Shown here: one piece after another, positions 58,113-64,000 of the stretch
Layout of the letters: every line of letters starts with the position of its first letter
Numbering within the stretch: position 1 is the first letter of the stretch
Source: Noviluteimonas sp052115395
Lineage (GTDB): Bacteria; Pseudomonadota; Gammaproteobacteria; Xanthomonadales; Xanthomonadaceae
Direction: 5' to 3' (one strand)
Assembly (NCBI GenBank): GCA_052115395.1
Contig: JBFRGO010000001.1
Length of the DNA: 64,000 nucleotides
The notes under the pieces: model-generated
Told to the model about the DNA's origin: nothing
What the model saw: the letters and a program-made list of their open reading frames with translations, nothing else
The model's database searches: none
Position numbers and translations under genes: made by a program

Positions 58113-58880
58113 ATGAACCGCATGCTCCTGTCCGCATTCGTCGCACTCGCCGTCTTCGCCGCCACGCCCGCGCGCGCCGCGGAACCCGAGGGGAAGGGCA
58201 AGCCCACTGTCGTGCTCGTGCATGGCGCCTTTGCCGACGGATCGTCCTGGAACAAGCTCATTCCCTTGCTGCAGGCCAAGGGCCTGCACGTCGTGGCCGT
58301 GCAGAACCCGCTGAGTTCGCTGGCCGAGGATGTCACCGCGACAAAACGTGTGCTCGATGCCGAGCAAGGGCCGATCGTGTTGGTCGGACACTCCTGGGGC
58401 GGAACCGTCATCACCGAAGCGGGCAACCACGACAAGGTCAAGGCGCTCGTCTATGTCGCGGCCTTCGCGCCTTCGGCAGGCGAGTCCACCGCCGATGGCG
58501 GCAAGGGCTATCCGCCGCCGCCTGGACTCGCGCATCCGATCGCGAGCGCGGATGGCTTCCTCACGCTGTCGGCCGATACGGTGGCCAAAGACTTCGCGCA
58601 GGACGTCGACCCGCGGGATGCGAACCTCATTGCGGTGACGCAGGGTCCCATCAATTCGAAGGCTTTCGACGCGAAGGTGACGAAGGCCGCGTGGTCGACG
58701 CGACCGAGCTGGTACATCGTCGCGAAGAACGACCACATGATCCAACCCGACGCCGAACGCGCCTTCGCCAAGAAGATCAAGGCGAACACGACCGAGCTGG
58801 ATTCCAGCCACGTGGCGATGGTGTCGCAGCCCGACGCGGTCGCGAAGGTGATCCTGGCTGCCGTCGATTCGATCAAGTAA
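58113..58880 (+). CDS. Exported alpha/beta hydrolase with Ser nucleophile
   Basis: 255-aa protein with a signal peptide (about 1-22). VVLVHGAFADGSSWNKLIPLL supplies the oxyanion HG, and LVGHSWGGTVITEAG the nucleophile Ser. A later VAKNDHMI acid region and DSSHVAMVSQP with the catalytic His complete the triad. Esterase-type hydrolase of unknown substrate. AAGGTG precedes ATG 58113 at short distance. Seven bp before the next hydrolase gene, suggesting one transcript. Confidence 0.82.
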   Translation: MNRMLLSAFVALAVFAATPARAAEPEGKGKPTVVLVHGAFADGSSWNKLIPLLQAKGLHVVAVQNPLSSLAEDVTATKRVLDAEQGPIVLVGHSWGGTVITEAGNHDKVKALVYVAAFAPSAGESTADGGKGYPPPPGLAHPIASADGFLTLSADTVAKDFAQDVDPRDANLIAVTQGPINSKAFDAKVTKAAWSTRPSWYIVAKNDHMIQPDAERAFAKKIKANTTELDSSHVAMVSQPDAVAKVILAAVDSIK

Positions 58881-58887
58881 ACCCAAC

Positions 58888-59907
58888 ATGCACGAACAAC
58901 TGCCGAGCCTGGGCGATCAGCGACGTCGTCTTCTCCTGGGGACTGCGGCGCTTGCGCCGCTGAGTTTCGCACATGAGACGCGCGCCGCCGCTTCGACGGC
59001 CACTGCGACGAAATTCGCGAACATCAAGCAGGTTCGCGCCGGCCTGCTCGACATCGGCTACGCCGAAGACGGACCGAAGCACGGCCCGCCCGTCGTCCTC
59101 CTGCATGGTTGGCCGTACGACATCCACAGCTATGTCGACGTCGCGCCGCAACTGGCCGCGCAGGGGTTCCGCGTGCTGGTGCCGCATTTGCGCGGCTACG
59201 GCACGACGCGCTTTCTTTCGACGGACGCCACGCGCAACGGGCAGCCGGCCGCGCTCGCGCAGGACGTCGTGGATTTCATGGATGCGCTCGACATCGAGAA
59301 GGCCGTCATCGGTGGTTTCGACTGGGGCGCTCGCTCCGCGGATATCGTCGCCGCGCTCTGGCCGCAACGCGTCAAGGCGCTCGTCGCGGTGAGCGGTTAC
59401 CTGATCGGCAGCCAGGCCGCGGCACAGGCACCGCTTCCACCCGAAGCCGAACTGCAGTGGTGGTACCAGTTCTACTTCGCCACCGATCGCGGCCGCGCCG
59501 GCTACACGAAGTACACGCACGACTTCGCGAAGCTGATCTGGAAGCTGGCCTCGCCGAAATGGGCGTTCGACGATGCGACCTTCGATCGCAGCGCACGGTC
59601 CTTCGACAACCCCGACCACGTCGACATCGTCGTCCACAACTATCGATGGCGCCTGGGCCTGGCGCAGGGCGATCCGAAGTACGACGACATCGAAAAGAAG
59701 CTGGCGGGATTTCCCGGCATCGGCGTGCCGACGATCACCCTGGAAGGCGATGCCAATGGCGCACCCCATCCACCTCCGGAGAGCTATGCCAAACGCTTCA
59801 CCGGGAAGTACGCACACCGACTGCTGACCGGCGGCATCGGCCACAACCTCCCGCAGGAAGCACCGCAGGCCTTCGCACAGGCGATCGTCGATTCGAATCG
59901 CCTCTGA
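58888..59907 (+). CDS. Tat-exported alpha/beta hydrolase (epoxide-hydrolase-like)
   Basis: 339-aa protein with a twin-arginine signal (GDQRRRLLLGTAALAPL) for folded export. VVLLHGWPYDIHSY is the HGW oxyanion region, IGGFDWGARSA carries the nucleophile Asp, EGDANG an acid residue and GGIGHNLPQE the catalytic His, the pattern of epoxide hydrolases. Downstream of another alpha/beta hydrolase in one likely transcript. Substrate unknown. Confidence 0.8.
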   Translation: MHEQLPSLGDQRRRLLLGTAALAPLSFAHETRAAASTATATKFANIKQVRAGLLDIGYAEDGPKHGPPVVLLHGWPYDIHSYVDVAPQLAAQGFRVLVPHLRGYGTTRFLSTDATRNGQPAALAQDVVDFMDALDIEKAVIGGFDWGARSADIVAALWPQRVKALVAVSGYLIGSQAAAQAPLPPEAELQWWYQFYFATDRGRAGYTKYTHDFAKLIWKLASPKWAFDDATFDRSARSFDNPDHVDIVVHNYRWRLGLAQGDPKYDDIEKKLAGFPGIGVPTITLEGDANGAPHPPPESYAKRFTGKYAHRLLTGGIGHNLPQEAPQAFAQAIVDSNRL

Positions 59908-59913
59908 CGCCGA

Positions 59914-60312
59914 TCACTTGCGATCGTGCGAAGACCTGCGCCGCGTGCGGCTCTTTTCCGCCAGCGCTTCGTAGTGCTTGCGCAGCTCCTCCATCTCGCT
60001 TTCCTCCAGATCCTCCAGGTCCAGCAGCGTGTTGCTCGCCGAGCGGTTGGCGCGCAGCAATTCGTCGAGCTTGATCTGCATCGCCTCGGTGTCGCGGTTC
60101 TGCGTGTTCTGGATCAGGAACACCATCAGGAAGGTGATGATGGTGGTGCCGGTGTTGATCACCAGTTGCCAGGTGTCGCCGAAGTGGAACATCGGCCCGG
60201 TCGCGGCCCAGACGACCAGCACGGCCACTGCGATCACGAAGCACGCCGGCGTGCCGGTGAAGTGCGCGGACTTCTTGGCGAAGCGCGTGAAGAGTTTGCT
60301 GCGGGTTGTCAT
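59914..60312 (-). CDS. Low-affinity iron permease family protein
   Basis: 132-aa protein matching the low-affinity iron permease (FET4-like/DUF) family: KSAHFTGTPACFVIAVAVLVVWAATGPMFHFGDTWQLVINTGTTIITFLMVFLIQNTQNRD, two membrane helices, then a helical acidic/basic tail. The conserved FLIQNTQNRD motif is diagnostic. Bacterial members' transport activity is unproven. Convergent with the hydrolase gene. ATG 60312 gives the typical length. Confidence 0.85.
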   Translation of the reverse strand: MTTRSKLFTRFAKKSAHFTGTPACFVIAVAVLVVWAATGPMFHFGDTWQLVINTGTTIITFLMVFLIQNTQNRDTEAMQIKLDELLRANRSASNTLLDLEDLEESEMEELRKHYEALAEKSRTRRRSSHDRK

Positions 60313-60486
60313 CGGGCTTGCTCGTCCGGAATCAGGCGCCAAGCGTGGCACGCCCGGTGGGCAAGGCGCGTGGTGGTCGGTCGTGTCCACGGATGAGCCG
60401 AAGCGGATTGGCCCAACGGACAATTGCGAGGCCACGATCCCGGCGCGAGGCTTTCCACTCGGCCAATCGTCCTGGAGGGACATGCC

Positions 60487-61281
60487 ATGGCACGCTGGAC
60501 ATCTTCGAAACACGCGATCTGGATCGCCGCGTTGCTGACGTGGCTCGCCCTCGCGCCATCGGCCTTCGCCGCCGACGGCGACCAGTCGACGGTCAAGGGG
60601 CTGATCACCGCGATCGACGGCGATACCGTCACCGTGCGCGACAGCAACAACGTCGATCACAAGATCATGCTGACCTCGACCACCGAGATCAAGAAGAAGG
60701 AGGGCCTCGCGGCCGTCCGCTTCGAACGCATGCAGAAGACCGCGCTGATGCCGGGCCTGCCGATCGTGGCCGACCTCGTCGCGCAGGGCGATCAACTGCA
60801 GGCCACCGCCATTTCGTTCCGTTCCGACGACATGCGCACCGCGCAGCAAGTCCAGGCGGGCGTCTCGCCGACATCGACGAAGGTCGATGCGATGGGCAAG
60901 CGCATGGACGACTTCGGTAAATACGAAGCCGTTGCCACGGCCGAAGTGCTGTTCGCTTCGGGCAGCACGGCGATCTCGGAAAAGGGCAAGTCGGATTTGA
61001 TGGCGCTGTCGACCAAGGCCAAGGAAATCCAGAACTACGCCGTCGTGATGCAGGGCTTCACCGATTCGACAGGCGATGCGGCGGCGAACGAACGCCTGAG
61101 CAAGCGCCGCGCCGAGGCGGTGGCGAACTACCTGCAGCGCTCCGGTGGCCTGCAACCCGGCCGCGTGACCGCGGGCGACGGCATGGGCGTGGCGCCCGAT
61201 GCCGGCTCCGGGAACAATGCGAACGCGCGCAAGGTCGTCGTGAAACTGGTCGTCGACAAGGGCGTCAATCCCCAGAAATGA
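60487..61281 (+). CDS. OmpA-like periplasmic/outer-membrane protein
   Basis: 264-aa protein. Signal peptide (about 1-29, SAFA cleavage), a DUF5666-like beta region (KGLITAIDGDTVTVRDSNNVDHKIMLTSTTEI, about 35-110) and a C-terminal OmpA domain (about 155-260: VLFASGSTAISEKGKSDLMALS, VMQGFTDSTGDAAANERLSKRRAEAVANYL) that binds peptidoglycan. ATG 60487 follows GGAGGG. Ends at a terminator before the copper genes. Confidence 0.85.
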   Translation: MARWTSSKHAIWIAALLTWLALAPSAFAADGDQSTVKGLITAIDGDTVTVRDSNNVDHKIMLTSTTEIKKKEGLAAVRFERMQKTALMPGLPIVADLVAQGDQLQATAISFRSDDMRTAQQVQAGVSPTSTKVDAMGKRMDDFGKYEAVATAEVLFASGSTAISEKGKSDLMALSTKAKEIQNYAVVMQGFTDSTGDAAANERLSKRRAEAVANYLQRSGGLQPGRVTAGDGMGVAPDAGSGNNANARKVVVKLVVDKGVNPQK

Positions 61282-61286
61282 ACCGA

Positions 61287-61314
61287 ACAAGCCCCGCCAA
61301 CGCGGGGCTTGTTT
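61287..61314 (+). terminator. Terminator after the OmpA-like gene
   Basis: 11-bp stem ACAAGCCCCGC/GCGGGGCTTGT with 4-nt loop, followed by a short T run; separates ompA-like and copper genes. Confidence 0.8.
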
Positions 61315-61345
61315 CGACGGCGGGCGCATGGGTTACTCTTTGGCC

Positions 61346-61711
61346 ATGCGTCCGTTGCCGTGCCTGCTGCGCCTGCTCCTGTGCCTCGCCTTGTTGGCGA
61401 ACGGCACGACAACGGCGTTCGCGAATGCACGCATGGCCTTGAGCGATGTGGCCACCAGCACGCAACACGCCGCGCCGCCGTGCCACGAAGCGACGGCGGC
61501 GCACGATGCGCCCGCCGCACCCTCGGCATCGCATGCCGATTGCTGCCCGCCCGGCGCCTGCATGTGCAGTTGCATCGCGCAGGCCGCGACCTTGCCGATG
61601 CCTGGCATCGTGGCGTGGATGCCACGCCCCGCAAGTGTGTCCGTCGCCGCGCGCGATGCATCACGCGCGAGTCCCGCGCTCCCGAACCTGATCCGACCTC
61701 CCATCGGCTAA
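61346..61711 (+). CDS. copL: CopL-type copper regulatory protein
   Basis: 121-aa exported protein with signal peptide (about 1-28) and a Cys/His-rich segment (PPCHEATAAHD; HADCCPPGACMCSC) likely to bind copper. CopL is required for copper-induced expression of copAB in Xanthomonas and lies directly upstream of copA as here. The ATG at 61346 (MRPLPCLLRLLL) matches the family N-terminus better than ATG 61328. First gene of copL-copA-copB, 78 bp before copA. Confidence 0.85.
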   Translation: MRPLPCLLRLLLCLALLANGTTTAFANARMALSDVATSTQHAAPPCHEATAAHDAPAAPSASHADCCPPGACMCSCIAQAATLPMPGIVAWMPRPASVSVAARDASRASPALPNLIRPPIG

Positions 61712-61789
61712 GCGGTCCATCGGCGTCCGTCGCGACGCCTTTCCCGCCGTGCGCCTGCGCGCACGCCTGTCCGTTTTCCGGAGTGTTGG

Positions 61790-63571
61790 ATGTCCTTCGA
61801 TCCTTTCGACGCGCCTGCGCAACCCGCGCGGCGCCGTTTCGTGCAAGGCCTCGCGGCCGCCGGCGTGTTCGCCGGCATGGGGGCGTGGCCCTTGCGTGCA
61901 GCTTCCGGCGCGCTGCGCCAGGGCGTGCTCAGTGGCACGCAATTCGATCTGTCCATCGGCGAGTCGCCGGTGAATTTCACCGGCCGCGTCCGCGCCGCGG
62001 TGACCGTCAACGGTTCGCTTCCCGCGCCGCTGCTGCGCTGGAAGGAGGGCACGACCGTGCATCTGCGCGTGCGCAACGCTTTGCCGCCCGGGTCGATCCA
62101 TGGCGATCGCACCTCGATCCATTGGCACGGCATCGTCCTGCCCGCGAACATGGATGGCGTGCCGGGGATCAGCTTCGACGGCATCGGGCGCGGGGAGGCC
62201 TACGACTATCGCTTCGACGTGCGCCAGGGCGGCACGTACTGGTACCACAGCCACTCGGGCTATCAGGAACAGGCGGGGCTGTATGGACCGCTGATCATCG
62301 ATCCACTCGCGCCCGAGCCCTTCGGCTGGGACCGCGAACACGTGGTGATGCTGACCGACTGGACCGACCTGGATCCGTCCGCGCTGTTCTCGCGCCTGAA
62401 GAAAATGCCGGGCTACGACAATTACCACAAGCGCACGGTCGGCGATTTCCTGCGCGATGCGAAACGCGACGGCATCTCGAAAACCCTCGCCGATCGCCGC
62501 ATGTGGGGCGGGATGCGCATGACGCCGACCGATCTGTCGGACGTCAATGCGAACACCTACACCTACCTGATGAACGGCGCGACTTCGCTCGGCAACTGGA
62601 CCGGCCTGTTCCGCCACGGCGAAAAGGTGCGCCTGCGTTTCATCAACGGATCGTCGATGAGCTACTTCGACGTGCGCATTCCCGGGTTGAAGATGACGGT
62701 GGTCGCCGCCGACGGGCAATACGTCCATCCGGTGACGGTCGACGAGTTCCGGATCGCGGCCGCGGAAACCTTCGATGTGATCGTCGAACCGACGGGGCAG
62801 GACGCCTTCACGATCTTCGCGCAGGACATGGGCCACACGGGTTTTGTGAGCGGCACGCTCGCCGTGCGCGAAGGCCTGCGCGCGCCGGTGCCCGCCCGCG
62901 ATCCGCGCGCGATCCTGACGATGGCGGACATGGGGCATGGGGCGATGTCGCAGGCGATGCCGTCGGGCAGCGCGACGTCGCACGACATGCACGACATGGC
63001 GGGCATGCCCGGCATGGACCACGCCGCGATGGGGCACGCGATGCCCGCGCAAACGCATCCCGCCAGCGAAACCCGCAATCCCTTCGTCGACATGCAGGCC
63101 GCCGCGCCGACGCCGCGCCTGGAAGATCCGGGCGTCGGCCTGCGCGACAACGGGCGCATCGTGCTGAGCTACGGCATGTTGAAGAGCCTCTTCGCCGACC
63201 CCGATGGCCGCGAACCCGGCCGCGACATCGAACTGCACCTCACCGGCCACATGGAGCGCTTCGTGTGGGGCTTCGACGGGCGCAAGTTCTCCGAGGCCGA
63301 ACCCTTGCGCATGAACTACGGCGAGCGCCTGCGCATCGTGCTGGTCAACGACACGATGATGACGCACCCCATCCACCTGCATGGCATGTGGAGCGACCTG
63401 GAAGACGAAAACGGGGAATTCCACGTGCGCAAGCACACGATCGACATGCCCCCCGGCACGCGCCGCAGTTATCGCGTGCGCGCCGATGCGCCCGGCGCAT
63501 GGGCCTACCACTGCCACCTGCTGTTCCACATGGAAGCGGGAATGATGCGCGAAGTGCGGGTGGAACGATGA
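61790..63571 (+). CDS. copA: Copper-resistance multicopper oxidase CopA
   Basis: 593-aa periplasmic oxidase: Tat signal (ARRRFVQGLAAAGVFAG), then three cupredoxin domains with copper ligands HWHG, HSH (WYHSHSG), a methionine-rich loop (MGHGAMSQAM, MAGMPGMDHAAMGHAM) that binds Cu(I), HPIHLHG and the final HCHLLFHME. It oxidises or sequesters Cu(I) in the periplasm. Signal and length match CopA. The stop overlaps copB (ATGA). Confidence 0.95.
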   Translation: MSFDPFDAPAQPARRRFVQGLAAAGVFAGMGAWPLRAASGALRQGVLSGTQFDLSIGESPVNFTGRVRAAVTVNGSLPAPLLRWKEGTTVHLRVRNALPPGSIHGDRTSIHWHGIVLPANMDGVPGISFDGIGRGEAYDYRFDVRQGGTYWYHSHSGYQEQAGLYGPLIIDPLAPEPFGWDREHVVMLTDWTDLDPSALFSRLKKMPGYDNYHKRTVGDFLRDAKRDGISKTLADRRMWGGMRMTPTDLSDVNANTYTYLMNGATSLGNWTGLFRHGEKVRLRFINGSSMSYFDVRIPGLKMTVVAADGQYVHPVTVDEFRIAAAETFDVIVEPTGQDAFTIFAQDMGHTGFVSGTLAVREGLRAPVPARDPRAILTMADMGHGAMSQAMPSGSATSHDMHDMAGMPGMDHAAMGHAMPAQTHPASETRNPFVDMQAAAPTPRLEDPGVGLRDNGRIVLSYGMLKSLFADPDGREPGRDIELHLTGHMERFVWGFDGRKFSEAEPLRMNYGERLRIVLVNDTMMTHPIHLHGMWSDLEDENGEFHVRKHTIDMPPGTRRSYRVRADAPGAWAYHCHLLFHMEAGMMREVRVER

Positions 63572-64000
63572 AGAGCTTGGTTGTCACGATCGCATTGCTC
63601 GCATCGGGCAGTGCGTACGCGCAGCATCATGCGCATGACCCGGCTTCGCACGGCGAATCCGCGCACGGCGAATCCGCGCACGACAACAGTGTGCAGTCCT
63701 ACGTGCTGTTCAATCGCCTCGAAGGCTTCGACGCCGACCATGGCGCAGGCCTGGAATGGGAAGCCCAGGCCTGGGTTGGCACGGATACCGACAAGCTCTG
63801 GGTGCGCTCGGAAGGCGAACGCATCGATGGACGCACGGAGGCGGCCGGAGTCGAAGCCTTGTACGGCCGACCTGTCGCACGCTGGTGGGATCTGTTGGCC
63901 GGCGTGCGCCACGATTTCAAACCGGGCGCGTCGCAGGACTGGGCGGCGCTGGGCATCGCCGGCGTTGCGCCCTACAAGTTCGAAGTCGAAGCCACCGCGT
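63568..64000 (+). CDS. copB: Copper-resistance outer-membrane protein CopB (3' end outside window)
   Basis: At least 144 codons, cut by the end of the window. A signal peptide (about 1-19, GSAYAQ) precedes a His-rich stretch with two copies of HGESA, then VQSYVLFNRLEGFDADHGAGLEWEAQAWVGTDTDKLWVRSEGE, the hallmark of CopB/PcoB outer-membrane copper-binding proteins. ATG 63568 overlaps the copA stop. The 12-bp unit coding for HGES is repeated in tandem. Confidence 0.92.
   Translation, partial: MKSLVVTIALLASGSAYAQHHAHDPASHGESAHGESAHDNSVQSYVLFNRLEGFDADHGAGLEWEAQAWVGTDTDKLWVRSEGERIDGRTEAAGVEALYGRPVARWWDLLAGVRHDFKPGASQDWAALGIAGVAPYKFEVEATA

Overview
The window is high-GC DNA with dense, tightly packed genes, many 4-bp start/stop overlaps and GTG/TTG starts. 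Gene content and order point to a gammaproteobacterium of the Xanthomonadaceae/Lysobacteraceae (Lysobacter-like): a serC-pheA-hisC-aroA cluster, FFLEELY-motif and TIGR03118 proteins, a copL-copA-copB cluster, and the intergenic heptamer repeats (GGGAATR) common in that group. This assignment is by recall of gene families, not by a database search. No stretch longer than about 300 bases lacks a gene.

Layout. 1-3.9 kb: two coupled membrane proteins (DUF4175-type plus partner), probably the tail of a MoxR/BatA-type operon. 4.0-8.7 kb: a secreted NHL/FG-GAP repeat protein, a RibD-type reductase and a TIGR03118 beta-propeller. 8.7-11.7 kb: acyltransferase-3/SGNH enzyme, tRNA-Val(CAC) and a TPR-like protein. 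11.8-19.2 kb: a lipid-storage neighbourhood with a mini-phasin, TetR regulator, acyl-CoA-binding protein, bifunctional fatty acyl-CoA reductase, membrane Mrr-like protein, phasin, patatin, FFLEELY protein and PHA-granule protein. 19.3-21.7 kb: FHA protein and msrPQ. 21.8-28.4 kb: serC-pheA-hisC-aroA, a TonB-like protein and serS. 28.4-31.3 kb: azoR with a divergent LysR gene, then a QueC-like PP-loop protein. 31.4-38.4 kb: tRNA-Ser(UGA) followed by a 6.9-kb integrated element bounded by 15-bp direct repeats. 38.4-46.1 kb: LOG-family protein, two-component system, trimeric autotransporter adhesin, subtilisin-like protease and MgtC protein. 46.2-60.3 kb: metabolic and stress genes, including an MFS-HlyD-NodT efflux operon, Ohr, a DedA-rhodanese fusion, nitronate monooxygenase and several alpha/beta hydrolases. 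60.5-64.0 kb: an OmpA-like protein and the copper-resistance genes copL, copA and copB; copB runs off the end.

The most unusual part is the island at 31,497-38,365. It carries a P4-type integrase, an AlpA-like regulator, a phage replication-like protein and a terminase small-subunit-like protein, but no capsid, tail, lysis or large-terminase gene. That is the outline of a phage satellite. Its cargo is a HEAT-repeat protein, a protein with a HEPN-type R-x4-H motif, and two small orphan genes each bracketed by copies of an imperfect palindrome. The second most interesting locus is the fatty acyl-CoA reductase, which is divergent from an acyl-CoA-binding protein and a TetR regulator and lies among PHA-granule-type proteins.
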